DNA from: Syntrophobacteraceae bacterium
Lineage (GTDB): Bacteria > Desulfobacterota > Syntrophobacteria > Syntrophobacterales > Syntrophobacteraceae
Assembly (NCBI GenBank): GCA_031292215.1
Contig: JARLHO010000108.1
Coordinates: forward strand, 1 to 40,621
Direction: 5' to 3'
Length of the DNA: 40,621 nucleotides
In this document: piece by piece, positions 8,514 through 16,986 of the stretch
Layout of the letters: each line of letters opens with the position of its first letter
Numbering within the stretch: the stretch's first letter is position 1
The notes under the pieces: model-generated
What the model was told of the DNA's origin: nothing
Seen by the model: the letters and a program-made list of their open reading frames with translations, nothing else
Databases searched by the model: none
Made by a program: the position numbers and the translations under genes

Positions 8514-10070
8514 TCAGCCCGTAAATTTTCGACGCAACTCCCTGTGCAGGATTTTTCCGGTTCCCGTGCGCGGCATTTCCTCCTGCCCGATAAAGATCAC
8601 CTCTTTGGGTCGCTTGTAGGCCGCAAGCTTATCTTTGCAATGCTGGGAGATAATGTCCGCGCTGATCTTTTCGGGAAACGCCCCCTCCTTGGCGATTACC
8701 ATTACGACCACCTTTTCTCCCCACTTCTCGTCGGGCGCCCCGATGCAGGCGCAGTCGAAGACGTATTCGTGGCTTCCGACAACTTCCTCCACCTCGCTCG
8801 GATAGACGTGCTCCCCGCCGGTGATGATCATGTTGTCTTTTCTGTCCACGATCTGATAGTAGCCGTCCGCGTCCTTTCTGCCCATGTCCCCGGCGGAAAA
8901 GTAGCTGCCCCGAAACGCCCGGGCCGTTTTCTCGGGCGCCTTGTAGTATCCGGTAAACAGCATCGGGCCGCTCGAAAAGATCTCGCCCACTTCCCCGCCC
9001 CCCACTTCGGCGCCCTCGGCGTCAAGCAGCCTTATCGAATCCGTCCCCAGAACTTCAAGGCCGATTGAGCCCAGCTTCCGTAACTGGTCCCCGGGCTTTA
9101 GGATCGTGACCATGCCGCCCTCGGTCGATCCGTACGCCTCATAGAGTTCCACGCCGGGGAAAAACTCCATGATGTCCGTCTTCATTTTCTGCCTGACCGG
9201 CGCCGAAGAACACAAAAGCTTGCGTATGGAGCCGACGTCTCGTTTTCTCCCCTCCTCGCCCACGGCAAGGATGAGGCTGTAATGTGTGGGAATGAGAGAA
9301 ATGAACGTAATCTTCTCTCTTTCTATAATCTCTAGCACCTCTTCGCCCCGGAAAGACATGGCCGGATGGATGTAGGCCGTGGCTCCCAGGTAAGTGAAGG
9401 TGAACGTGAAATACACCGAATTGATATGGCAAAGAGGCATCACATTCATGCAGACATCGTCTTTGGTGAAGCCAAACTCCAGGGCATTCACCAAATAATA
9501 GGCCACGTGGGATTCGTGCGATCGAAGAACTCCCTTGGGCTTTCCCGTGGTGCCCGATGTGTAGATCAAGACCCAGATGTCTTCGGGCGCCACTTCGCAC
9601 TCCGGTTCAGCCGGATTTCCGCCCTGCAGGAATGTCTCGTAGTCGGTAAACCCGGCCGTGGGGTCACCGACCACGAAGTAGTGCTTCTGCGGGACATTTG
9701 CGAGCCCCCCTCTAATCGAATCGATCGTTGCGCTAAACTGTGCGTGGACAAACAGCGCTTTAGAGTCCGAATCATTTACTATATATTCGACGTCAGGGCC
9801 GATCAGCCGGAAGTTTACGGGAACGATGACAAGGCCCGTCTTAGCCGTCGCAAGGTAGAGTTCGACGATTTCGATGCTGTTTTCGAGCAGTACGGCGATT
9901 TTTTCGCCCTTCTTCAGGCCAAGAGACAGCAGGCTGTGGGCGAGCCGGTTCACCCGCTCGTTTGTCTGCGCATAGGTGAAGCTTCTGCGCCCTTCCTTGA
10001 ACGCAACCTTTTCGGCGAATTTTTTGGCGTTGACCTTGAAATTTTGTCCCAGATTCATCCAGTGGGCCAT
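8514..10070 (-). CDS. AMP-forming acyl-CoA synthetase
   Basis: This 518-residue ANL-superfamily enzyme activates a carboxylic acid through an acyl-adenylate to the CoA thioester. The P-loop YTSGTTGKPKG is at residues 170-180, followed by YGSTEGGM and the late motifs YFSAGDMGRKDADGYY and RTGTGKILHRELR, so all core ANL motifs are present. I place the start at the ATG at 10070 because GGAGG lies six bases before it; the in-frame ATG 18 bases upstream would put that GGAGG inside the gene. It is the last gene of the iclR-iorAB-paaK operon, so its substrate may be an aryl- or branched-chain acid formed from amino acids. Sequence alone does not fix the substrate. Confidence 0.9.
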   Translation of the reverse strand: MAHWMNLGQNFKVNAKKFAEKVAFKEGRRSFTYAQTNERVNRLAHSLLSLGLKKGEKIAVLLENSIEIVELYLATAKTGLVIVPVNFRLIGPDVEYIVNDSDSKALFVHAQFSATIDSIRGGLANVPQKHYFVVGDPTAGFTDYETFLQGGNPAEPECEVAPEDIWVLIYTSGTTGKPKGVLRSHESHVAYYLVNALEFGFTKDDVCMNVMPLCHINSVYFTFTFTYLGATAYIHPAMSFRGEEVLEIIEREKITFISLIPTHYSLILAVGEEGRKRDVGSIRKLLCSSAPVRQKMKTDIMEFFPGVELYEAYGSTEGGMVTILKPGDQLRKLGSIGLEVLGTDSIRLLDAEGAEVGGGEVGEIFSSGPMLFTGYYKAPEKTARAFRGSYFSAGDMGRKDADGYYQIVDRKDNMIITGGEHVYPSEVEEVVGSHEYVFDCACIGAPDEKWGEKVVVMVIAKEGAFPEKISADIISQHCKDKLAAYKRPKEVIFIGQEEMPRTGTGKILHRELRRKFTG

Positions 10071-10181
10071 AATGATCCTCCGCGTCAAAAGAGCAGACTT
10101 TGTATCTACCTCTAGCTTAGAAAAGTATTGAGAAGATGAATGCGGTATTATCTTTCGAGCGGCTCAAAGCTTCCCGCTTCC

Positions 10182-11480
10182 TCATTTCGGCCTTTCATCG
10201 ATTACGCGCACCGCTTTTCCTTCGCTTCGAGTCATGGACTTGGGCGCGGTCAGTTCGATCTGTACGTGGATGCCGAGCATTCCTTGGATATGATTGGCTA
10301 TTTTCTTTTCGACTTCGCCAATTTTTTGCGGCCCCCCGTCATAAATCTCCTGCTTGGCTTCCACTTTGAGCTTCACCTGGTCCAGGTGTTTTTTCTTGCC
10401 CACAACCAGCGCATATTGGAGTTCCACCTCCCGGATGTCGGTTAGAAGCGACTCGATTTGGGAGGGGAAAACGTTTACGCCGTTTATGATCAGCATGTCA
10501 TCGGATCTGCCCGTGATTCTGTCCATCTTGATGAGCGTGCTTCCGCAGGAACATTTCTCCCGCCTGAGGCTCGTGATGTCTTTGGTGCGGTAGCGCAAAA
10601 GCGGCATGGCCCGCCGTTGAATGGCGGTAAGAACCAGTTCCCCTCTTTCCCCCGGCGCGACCGGTTCAAGGGTTACCGGATCGATTATCTCGGCCAGGAA
10701 GTGGTCTTCGTTTATATGCAGTCCATCCTTGGCTTCGCACTCATACGCCATGCCCGGACCTCCCAGTTCGGTAAGGCCGTAGATATCGACCGCCGAAATC
10801 CCCATTCTTTGCTCTATTTCGTTTCGCATCGCGTTGGTCCACGGCTCGGCGCCAAAGACCCCCACGCGCAGGGGAAGACCCGTTAGTGGGGTGCCCAGTT
10901 CCTCCGCTCGCTCGGCAATGGTCAGCGCATACGATGGCGTGCAGAATAGGGCCGTGGAACCGAAATCTTTCATGAGAAGTATCTGTCTTTCGGTCATCCC
11001 GGAACTGGTGGGGACCACCGTGCAGCCAATGCGCGAAGCCCCCTGGTGCAGTCCCAGGCCTCCCGTAAAAAGGCCTATCCCGTAGGCGTTCTGTACGATG
11101 TCGTCCTCCCGTATGCCCGCCGCCCACAGAACTCTGGCGACGCACTCCGTCCACTGATCGAGGTCTTCGACGGTATAGGGGCCGGTTATGGGCTTTCCGG
11201 TCGTTCCCGAGGAAGCGTGCACGCGGACCACTTCCTTCATCGGCACCGCGCACAGCCCGAACGGATAATTGTCCCGCAAATCGATTTTAACGGTCAGGGG
11301 AAGCTTTACGATATCTTCCAGGCTCTTGATATCGTCGGCCGCGACCCCCATTTCACCCAGCTTTTTGCGATAAAAAGGGACCCTCTCAGACAACCAGTCG
11401 ACCGTTTCCTTTAGCTTCGCCAGTTGAAATTTTTGCATCTCTGCAAAAGGCATACATTCGAATTTTTCATTCCACGGCAT
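10182..11480 (-). CDS. paaK: Phenylacetate-CoA ligase family
   Basis: The 432-residue protein has PaaK architecture. The N-terminal FECMPFAEMQKFQL region is followed by the P-loop SSGTTGKP (residues 90-97), YGLTELGGPG and GRSDDMLIINGVNVFPSQIE. It converts phenylacetate (or a related arylacetate) plus ATP and CoA to the aryl-acetyl-CoA. AAGGAG lies seven bases before the ATG. It begins 15 bases after iorB, and pairing with indolepyruvate oxidoreductase is a known arrangement in anaerobes that ferment or assimilate aromatic amino acids. Length and motifs match the family. Confidence 0.92.
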   Translation of the reverse strand: MPWNEKFECMPFAEMQKFQLAKLKETVDWLSERVPFYRKKLGEMGVAADDIKSLEDIVKLPLTVKIDLRDNYPFGLCAVPMKEVVRVHASSGTTGKPITGPYTVEDLDQWTECVARVLWAAGIREDDIVQNAYGIGLFTGGLGLHQGASRIGCTVVPTSSGMTERQILLMKDFGSTALFCTPSYALTIAERAEELGTPLTGLPLRVGVFGAEPWTNAMRNEIEQRMGISAVDIYGLTELGGPGMAYECEAKDGLHINEDHFLAEIIDPVTLEPVAPGERGELVLTAIQRRAMPLLRYRTKDITSLRREKCSCGSTLIKMDRITGRSDDMLIINGVNVFPSQIESLLTDIREVELQYALVVGKKKHLDQVKLKVEAKQEIYDGGPQKIGEVEKKIANHIQGMLGIHVQIELTAPKSMTRSEGKAVRVIDERPK

Positions 11481-11495
11481 ATCTCAACTCCTTCC

Positions 11496-12095
11496 CTATT
11501 GCGCAGCGCAATACCCCAGATCGAACGCACTGATGTTTGACTCGACAAAAGCCTGTTTGGTCTTCTTTCTAATCGCCTCTTTCACCGTTTGCGCCTCTAT
11601 CGGAACCTTTCCCGTCCGAATCAGGGCGCCCAGCAAAACCATGTTCACCGAAAGCTCGTTTCCTGCCTGCCGCGCAAGTTCTACGGCATCGAGGGCGACA
11701 AGGCCCGCGGTTTTCGCTCGGATTGTCGCCTGAAGTTTATTTAGATCGGGATAGACGCCCTTTCCGATGGCGACGGTAAAGGGGGGAAGCGGCGCCAGAT
11801 TGGTTACGACTACCGTCGCCTTGTTGCACTTCTTTAGCGCCCGCAAGGTTTCCGAAGGCTCAAATCCCACCAGGACGTCGGCCTCCCCATCGGAGATAAC
11901 CGAACTCTCGGCGTCCCCGAACACCATTGCCGACTCGACGACACCTCCCCGCTGGGCCATGCCGTGTATTTCGCTCATGCGCACGGGAATGTTTGACAGG
12001 AGCGCGGCTTCGCCCAGCACACTCGATGCCAGAAGGTTTCCCTGTCCCCCTACAGCCACTATGACCAGTCGTGTTGTGTTCAACGTCTTCTCCAT
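11496..12095 (-). CDS. iorB: Indolepyruvate ferredoxin oxidoreductase, beta subunit
   Basis: This 199-residue gamma-type domain protein of the 2-oxoacid:ferredoxin oxidoreductases begins TTRLVIVAVGGQGNLLASSV and continues with MSEIHGMAQRGGVVESAMVFG, the hallmark of IorB. With IorA it oxidatively decarboxylates indolepyruvate, phenylpyruvate or hydroxyphenylpyruvate to the aryl-acetyl-CoA and reduces ferredoxin in the cytoplasm. It starts seven bases after the iorA stop, consistent with translational coupling and a 1:1 complex. Confidence 0.93.
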   Translation of the reverse strand: MEKTLNTTRLVIVAVGGQGNLLASSVLGEAALLSNIPVRMSEIHGMAQRGGVVESAMVFGDAESSVISDGEADVLVGFEPSETLRALKKCNKATVVVTNLAPLPPFTVAIGKGVYPDLNKLQATIRAKTAGLVALDAVELARQAGNELSVNMVLLGALIRTGKVPIEAQTVKEAIRKKTKQAFVESNISAFDLGYCAAQ

Positions 12096-12102
12096 GCCCG
12101 GG

Positions 12103-13953
12103 TTAGTCTTTTACGGGTATTATCGCGTTTTCGGGACATATTTGCGCGCACACGGAACACCCCGTGCACTGCGCCGCGTTGATCCGGATCCTGCCCTCGC
12201 TAAGGTAAAACGCCGGACACCCCAACTGATTGATGCAGTCGCGGTGGTTCCGGCATTTGTCGCCTACCTGGTATCTTTTCTTGCTCTGGAGCTTGAGACT
12301 CTTGGCGTACAGGGTGCACATCTCCCTGGAGATAACAACCGAGACGCCCTCAAAGGAGAGCGCCTTTTTGACCGCTTCGATACTCTTTTTGACCTTGTAG
12401 GGCTCAATCACGGTCACGTCTTTTACCCCCAGGGCGCGCACCACCTCCTCGATGTCGATCCGGCCGTATCCCGTAAGGTTTAACAGCCCCATGTCCACCC
12501 CCGGGTTGGGCTGGTGGCCGGTCATCGCGGTCGTTCCGTTATCGAGAATAAAAAGAGTGAAATTATGATTGTTGAAAACCGCGTTTATAAGGCCGGGAAT
12601 GCCGCTGTGGAAAAAGGTGGAATCCCCTATAAAGGAAATCACCTTCTTCTTGGTGACCTTGGAAAAACCGCAGGAAGTGCTAATCGACGATCCCATGCAG
12701 ATGAGAAAGTCAGCCGTTGAAAGCGGCGGTAAAAGCCCCAGCGTATAACAGCCGATGTCTGTTGGGAAAATGGTCTCCATCCCTTCCGCGGCCTGCTTGG
12801 CGATATAGAAGGAGGCGCGGTGCGAACAGCCCGCGCAAAGGTTGGGCGGCCTGGACGGAATCTCGGGAATATCGGCTACATCCGTTGCTGCAACCGGCTC
12901 GTAGGCCACATTGAAATAGTTTGCGATAACTTTTCTCACCCCCGCCGGATCGAACTCGAAGAGTCTTGAAAACACCCCCTCGCCCTTTCCCGCGATGGGA
13001 AGCGTCAACCCCTCTTCCTGCGCGAAGGCCTTGAGCGCCTCCTCCATGTAGGGTTCGCCTTCTTCGGCCACCAGGACCTTTTCGCATCCCTTTAGAAATT
13101 CCTTTATCATGGCCCCGGGCATGGGGTTTGAAAACCCGATCCTCAAGATCTGTACCTTGTCTTCGATACCAAGATCCCTTGCGCCATCCCGGACATAGCT
13201 GTAGCTTACCCCGTTGCAGACGATTCCATACGGCCCCTTGCCCGAGACGAAATTGTACGGCGAAACCTCGGAAATACCCTTGGCCTCCTCCCAGTGTTTG
13301 AGAAGCTTTATATGAAGGTTTCTCGATACGGCCGGCACCGTCACGTAATTGAACGGGTCTTTTATGAAATCTCCCGATGCCTTCACCGGGGCAATATCTC
13401 CAAGCGTAACTATCCCCGTCGAGTGATTAATCCGGGTCGTGGTCCGAAACAGCACCGGTTCCTGGAGCTTTTCGGAAAGATCGAAGGCGTATTTTATCAT
13501 CTCCTTGGCTTCCTCGATCGTCGAAGGCTCAAGGACCGCGAGGCCGGAGAGTTTTGCGTAGTAGCGGTTGTCCTGCTCGTTCTGGCTCGAAAACATAAAG
13601 GGATCGTCTGCCGAAAGAACCACCATGCCGGCCTTTACCCCCACGTAGGCCAGGGTCATAAGGGCATCGGCTGCAACGTTTAATCCCACGTGTTTCATGA
13701 TGGCCATGCTGCGCACGCCGGAGTTGGCCGCGGCCGCCGCCACCTCCAGGGCCACCTTCTCGTTGGTGCTGTATTCGAAGTAGAGCTCGCTTTGCTGAGA
13801 TATCTCGAACAAGTTGGCCGAAATCTCAGACGATGGGGTCCCCGGATAAGTGGCGCCAAAGGCCAGTCCCGCCTCGATCGCCCCCCGCGCTATTGCCTCG
13901 TTGCCCAAAAGGAGCATCTTCCTGCCGCGCTCCGTAGAGAGTAATTTGTTCAT
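12103..13953 (-). CDS. iorA: Indolepyruvate ferredoxin oxidoreductase, alpha subunit
   Basis: From the ATG at 13953 (AAGGG upstream) the protein has 616 residues, the usual IorA size. An open frame continues upstream to 14232, but the extra 93 residues run through low-complexity intergenic DNA and the iclR 3' end, so I exclude them. The N-terminal pyrimidine-binding part includes FGATYPGTPSSEI. The TPP-binding part includes GDSTFFHSGIPGLINA and DNGTTAMTGHQPNPG. The C-terminus has a CxxC-rich region (CRNHRDCINQLGC) and a ferredoxin motif CTGCSVCAQICPE, which carry the electrons to ferredoxin. It is the second gene of the operon, after the iclR-type regulator. Confidence 0.95.
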   Translation of the reverse strand: MNKLLSTERGRKMLLLGNEAIARGAIEAGLAFGATYPGTPSSEISANLFEISQQSELYFEYSTNEKVALEVAAAAANSGVRSMAIMKHVGLNVAADALMTLAYVGVKAGMVVLSADDPFMFSSQNEQDNRYYAKLSGLAVLEPSTIEEAKEMIKYAFDLSEKLQEPVLFRTTTRINHSTGIVTLGDIAPVKASGDFIKDPFNYVTVPAVSRNLHIKLLKHWEEAKGISEVSPYNFVSGKGPYGIVCNGVSYSYVRDGARDLGIEDKVQILRIGFSNPMPGAMIKEFLKGCEKVLVAEEGEPYMEEALKAFAQEEGLTLPIAGKGEGVFSRLFEFDPAGVRKVIANYFNVAYEPVAATDVADIPEIPSRPPNLCAGCSHRASFYIAKQAAEGMETIFPTDIGCYTLGLLPPLSTADFLICMGSSISTSCGFSKVTKKKVISFIGDSTFFHSGIPGLINAVFNNHNFTLFILDNGTTAMTGHQPNPGVDMGLLNLTGYGRIDIEEVVRALGVKDVTVIEPYKVKKSIEAVKKALSFEGVSVVISREMCTLYAKSLKLQSKKRYQVGDKCRNHRDCINQLGCPAFYLSEGRIRINAAQCTGCSVCAQICPENAIIPVKD

Positions 13954-14035
13954 TTGTTTTCCCTTGCTCGTGTTTTCTGTCTTTGAAAAGAAGCCGGAAG
14001 CAATTTTTGAACTGCCAACCGATATTTTGTGCTTC

Positions 14036-14069
14036 CTGCTTCCCGCTCCCCGCTTCCCGCTCCCCGCTA
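14036..14069. repeat. Low-complexity CTTCCCGCTCCCCG repeat, copy 1
   Basis: Iterated pyrimidine-rich units built on CCCGCT alternate as TTCCCGCT and CCCCGCT at the iclR stop. A similar tract is at 27869-27908. It occupies the iclR-iorA spacer and slightly overlaps the iclR 3' end. Confidence 0.6.
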
Positions 14070-14828
14070 TTCCACATACCCCAGATCGGAGGAAATCCCC
14101 CGCGCGCTCTCCTTTACCATACCGACCAGGTTCTCCTTGTTTTGTCCCAGTATCCTCTCGGCCGAACCCGCCACCGAAAGGGATGCAATGGCCTGCCCCT
14201 TGTAGTCGAAAATCGGAGCGGCCACGGAACAAATGTCGGCTACGTATTCCGAATTGCTCTCACTGTAGCCCTGCCGCCGAATGAGCGCCAGTTCCTCTCT
14301 TAGCCCCTCGATCCGGGTGATCGTGTTCTTATTTAGCTCTACGATTCCGGTGGCCTCGATCACATGGTCGATAAAGGCCTGGTCTTTAAACGCCAAAACG
14401 GCCTTTCCCGGAGAACCGGCGTACAAGGGCAGGGTGCTGCCTTTGGTAGTGGTGATCCTTAAGACCCTCGGGGCCTCTTTTACATCCACGCAAACCACAT
14501 TCAAGCCGTCGAGAACGGTTAAAACCGCAGTCTCTAGCGACCGCTCGACCAAAGATTCCATGTAGGCGGAGGCGACTTCCATTACCGAGGTCTTCTCGGC
14601 GGCAAACAACCCCAGCTTGAGAATGCTCAGGCCCGGGTAATATTTATTTGTTCGTTCGTTTTTGGAAAGGAATTGATTCTTCTGCAATGTCTGCAGATAC
14701 TTGTAGGCGGTGCTAAGGGGCATGCCAAGCTTTGCGGCGATTTGGGGAGCCGAAAGCTCCGAGCGCCCCAAAGTGAAAAGCTGAAGCAGTTCCAGCGCTT
14801 TTTCCAGGGTGGCTATCGAATTGGCCAT
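14067..14828 (-). CDS. IclR-family transcriptional regulator
   Basis: The 253-residue protein has an N-terminal winged helix (IATLEKALELLQLF then LSAPQIAAKLGMPLSTAYKYLQTL) and a C-terminal IclR effector domain, with SESNSEYVADICSVAAPIFD near its end. I use the ATG at 14828, which has GGAG nine bases upstream; a TTG 15 bases earlier is less likely. It is the first gene of the operon it presumably controls. The inducer is likely an aromatic acid, a pyruvate derivative or a CoA ester. Upstream lie a promoter and a perfect palindrome, which suggests autoregulation. The effector and the sign of regulation cannot be read from sequence. Confidence 0.92.
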   Translation of the reverse strand: MANSIATLEKALELLQLFTLGRSELSAPQIAAKLGMPLSTAYKYLQTLQKNQFLSKNERTNKYYPGLSILKLGLFAAEKTSVMEVASAYMESLVERSLETAVLTVLDGLNVVCVDVKEAPRVLRITTTKGSTLPLYAGSPGKAVLAFKDQAFIDHVIEATGIVELNKNTITRIEGLREELALIRRQGYSESNSEYVADICSVAAPIFDYKGQAIASLSVAGSAERILGQNKENLVGMVKESARGISSDLGYVE

Positions 14829-14846
14829 CGATCCATTCTCCAAATA

Positions 14847-14862
14847 CGAGAATCAATTCTCG
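14847..14862. promoter_or_regulatory. Palindromic operator candidate for the IclR-type regulator
   Basis: CGAGAATCAATTCTCG is a perfect 7-base inverted repeat with a 2-base centre. It lies between the predicted transcription start and the iclR start codon, the size and position expected for autorepression by an IclR-type dimer. Confidence 0.6.
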
Positions 14863-14871
14863 CATGTGGAG

Positions 14872-14901
14872 AGTATAGGGCGCCCCGTTGCGTTGCGTCA
14901 A
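14872..14901 (-). promoter_or_regulatory. Promoter of the iclR-ior-paaK operon
   Basis: On the minus strand TTGACG (14901-14896) is followed after 18 bases by TATACT (14877-14872), close to a sigma-70 consensus. Transcription would begin near 14865, immediately before the CGAGAAT palindrome, leaving a leader of about 35 bases. Confidence 0.65.
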
Positions 14902-14954
14902 GAAAAATATCGGTCCCGCGCCCACCTACCCTTTGGCAAAAGACTCGTCTGAAG

Positions 14955-15048
14955 GGGCTCGGCTCATCGCCCCCCCTTCGCAATGACCGCCTGAAAGGGC
15001 TTGGCTCAATCGCCCCCCTTTTTTGCAAAGGGGGGTTGGGGGGATTTC
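14955..15048. repeat. GC-rich composite dispersed repeat, copy 1
   Basis: Two GGCTCA(A)TCGCCCCCC half-units are followed by CCCCCC (15013-15018), TTTTTTGCAAA, GGGGGG (15030-15035), TT, GGGGGG and ATTTC. The C6 and G6 runs can form a hairpin. A same-orientation copy with the same half-unit layout is at 25770-25868. Confidence 0.75.
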
Positions 15049-15075
15049 TGCTCTGTTCGCGCAGGATGGATAAAA

Positions 15076-15107
15076 CTCAGTCGATATTCTTAACGGATAT
15101 CGATGAG
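15076..15107. repeat. AT-rich inverted repeat
   Basis: CTCA-G-TCGATAT pairs with ATATCGA-TGAG around a 9-base loop, giving an 11-bp stem with one bulged base. It lies downstream of the LTxxQ-type gene on the minus strand. It could be an RNA 3' structure or a protein-binding palindrome. Confidence 0.4.
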
Positions 15108-15247
15108 TTGTTTCCCCTAACCTTCATGCACCAAATACAGCCCGAAACACTTTCAGCCAATCCGCCCAAGGCTAAGGCGCGAAATTTTTCCTCCCTCCCG
15201 TGGGGTCTGGCCTTAGAAGGCGCCTTTATCGCCGGCGCCGCGGGCCG

Positions 15248-15652
15248 TCAACCGGCGCGCTGTCGCTTTTGCATGATTTTTTCAATCATCTGCTGGCGCA
15301 TCTGTTCCTTGGAAGCCAGATATGCCTGATATTGGGTGGGAGTAAGCACCCTTGTCAACTCCGTGTCCTTTGCTTTCCTTATGGCCATTGACTGACGCAT
15401 CTTCGCCAGCTTGCCCCCGTCTCCCTTTATGACGGGTTCCATTTGTTGCGCATATTTGAGGTTGATGGTCATTACCTGCGCCGACTGGCTCTTCGTCAGG
15501 TTGAGTCGTTTTTTCATGAGAGCGGTTTGCAGCTTTGCCCGCTGCAGGGCAGTGGTATGTCTTAAGGCGTCCATATCGGCTGAAAAGGCAGTGGAGCAAA
15601 AAATCAGGGTCATTGCCAGCGATGCGGTGAAAAAAAGTTTGGTCGGTCTCAT
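15248..15652 (-). CDS. Small periplasmic LTxxQ/Spy-like helical protein
   Basis: The 134-residue protein has a signal peptide (MRPTKLFFTASLAMTLIF to STAFSA). The mature part is almost wholly helical and basic. It contains LNLTKSQSAQVMTINLKYAQ, then VLTPTQYQAYLASKEQMRQQ, two LT-x-x-Q motifs as in the Spy/CpxP group of periplasmic chaperone or envelope-stress proteins. GAGG lies nine bases before the ATG. It is monocistronic and close to another small secreted protein. The family placement is tentative because such proteins are short and divergent. Confidence 0.65.
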   Translation of the reverse strand: MRPTKLFFTASLAMTLIFCSTAFSADMDALRHTTALQRAKLQTALMKKRLNLTKSQSAQVMTINLKYAQQMEPVIKGDGGKLAKMRQSMAIRKAKDTELTRVLTPTQYQAYLASKEQMRQQMIEKIMQKRQRAG

Positions 15653-16043
15653 TTCGGGTTACCTCGCCCTTACATAGGATTTGGATTTACTTTTATAAAC
15701 TACTCAGAAACCTAATCATCCTCCACCCCGGGAGAAAAGCCCCTTACAATCCATTAACCGGGGCGCCCCGGCGAGTCCGCGACGAGACCTTGTAGGCTCG
15801 ATATCGCCCGGGAAAGGGCTTTGCAAAGTTTAAACGCGGTCTTGGATCCAATCGACGCTGCAAAAATAAACCTTCGCCCTTAAATTTGTATTGTGGAAGA
15901 TCTTTATGTTAAATCAAAAACTTAAGAATAACCCTGGATCGGGCGCCCCCTCCCGGCGTCAATATTTTTTCCTGCCGGATCTTCGGGAATTGTTGGCTCC
16001 CTTAAGGTGCCGGGTCGTCCGATTCGTTGGGGGGAGAAAAATA
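15653..16043. other. Divergent intergenic region
   Basis: This separates the two divergently transcribed small exported proteins. I see no gene, strong promoter match or repeat. An in-frame extension of the downstream gene back to 15891 is not protein-like. Confidence 0.5.
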
Positions 16044-16493
16044 ATGGAATCAACTGGTTTCAGGTTTATTTCCTTTGCCATTTTGCTCGCAGGATTTCTT
16101 GGCTTCCTGTTGCTTGGCCCGCAGGTTGAAGCCCGAGGCAGGTATGGCGGGGGAAACCTTGCTCGGGGAAGCGCTCGGGTCGGCGCCTCCGGTGTTCGCG
16201 CCGGCGGGGCAGCCGGTTATCGAGGAGGCGGCTACGCTGGGCGTACGTTCCACGGAGGGTCTGCGAGCGTAAACCGCAGCTACAGCGGCTCCGTTAGCCG
16301 ATATAATGGGTCGGTGAACAGAAACGTGAACACAAACGTCAACCGCAGTCTCAACGGCCACTGGAATGGCTACTACCGACCGGGGTGGGGCGCTGCGGGC
16401 GTTGCCGCCGGGGCTGCGGCGGGCTCTGCCGCTGCGCCTTCAACCGTTTTGTGCTACAGAAACGGCGTGCCAAGCTACTGCCCCGCCCCGTGA
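16044..16493 (+). CDS. Secreted glycine/serine/asparagine-rich small protein
   Basis: From the ATG at 16044 (GGGGAGA upstream) the product has 149 residues. It has a signal peptide (FRFISFAILLAGFLGFLLL, cleavage after VEA). A low-complexity Gly/Ala/Arg region follows (RYGGGNLARGSARVG, YRGGGYAGRTFHGGS), then an Asn/Ser/Val tract with NVNTNVNRSLNG and an Ala/Gly stretch. The C-terminus VLCYRNGVPSYCPAP holds the only cysteine pair of the predicted mature protein, so a terminal disulfide loop is possible. I do not recognise a named family; similar small exported proteins are often annotated hypothetical. Confidence 0.6.
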   Translation: MESTGFRFISFAILLAGFLGFLLLGPQVEARGRYGGGNLARGSARVGASGVRAGGAAGYRGGGYAGRTFHGGSASVNRSYSGSVSRYNGSVNRNVNTNVNRSLNGHWNGYYRPGWGAAGVAAGAAAGSAAAPSTVLCYRNGVPSYCPAP

Positions 16494-16839
16494 CGATCCG
16501 GGCGCGCATTTTGCGGGCAGAGGGGTGCGGAGCGATGCCGATGCGGGTAATACGCAAGTTGCGTTAAAGATGTGTCAGTGTGATTGGTTCCACTACCTCC
16601 CGAAATCCCGCTTCTTATATCCACACACTGCGGCATGGCCCCGCGCCTCGGTCCTCGCAAAGAGCGCCTCGCGCGCGATAACGGGCTTTCCCCGCCGGGC
16701 GCAAAAATTGCCTCCTGCCCAAATCCTGCCTGACGGCCAAGGTTTAAGTACACACTTTTGTCCGCAAAAATACGGCTTTTCCTGCCTGCCGCAAAAGAGA
16801 GCATCATGTAATGATTAGCCATCCCCGATAACCACGACT
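16494..16839. other. Intergenic stretch without a recognisable gene
   Basis: Long open frames exist on both strands because of high GC, but none has protein-like composition or a ribosome-binding site. No repeat shared with the rest of the window was seen. Confidence 0.5.
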
Positions 16840-16860
16840 GGTTGATAAGGAGAGTCAACC
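16840..16860 (+). promoter_or_regulatory. Hairpin presenting a Shine-Dalgarno sequence in its loop
   Basis: GGTTGA (16840-16845) and TCAACC (16855-16860) form a perfect 6-bp stem around TAAGGAGAG, which contains AAGGAG. An ATG follows directly. A weaker alternative pairing of AACC (16830-16833) with GGTT (16840-16843) would break it. Confidence 0.4.
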
Positions 16861-16959
16861 ATGACTTCTTGGGAATCTTCTTCCTGTTTGGAAGGGGCGC
16901 TGCGGCCCCGGCCGGAAATCGGGGCTGAGTCATTTATCGCAGGCTCCTCACGATTTTGA
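16861..16959 (+). CDS. Possible 32-residue leader peptide upstream of the histidine kinase
   Basis: This ATG frame with an AAGGAG eight bases upstream encodes MTSWESSSCLEGALRPRPEI and 12 more residues. It ends 27 bases before the kinase start. The ribosome-binding site is better than the kinase's own (GGTAGGAAAATATTC), which hints at coupled translation. The peptide has no recognisable motif, and it may be fortuitous. Confidence 0.3.
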   Translation: MTSWESSSCLEGALRPRPEIGAESFIAGSSRF

Positions 16960-16986
16960 TCATCTGGTCAAGGTAGGAAAATATTC

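Noticed and set aside
9366-10115. 249-codon plus-strand frame opposite the acyl-CoA synthetase
   Set aside because: It mirrors a well-supported gene and has no recognisable motif.
13954-14232. N-terminal extension of iorA
   Set aside because: It runs through low-complexity spacer and the iclR 3' end, and the family starts near the ATG at 13953.
16475-16933. 152-codon minus-strand frame
   Set aside because: Composition is arginine/proline-rich, there is no ribosome-binding site, and it overlaps the end of the secreted protein gene.
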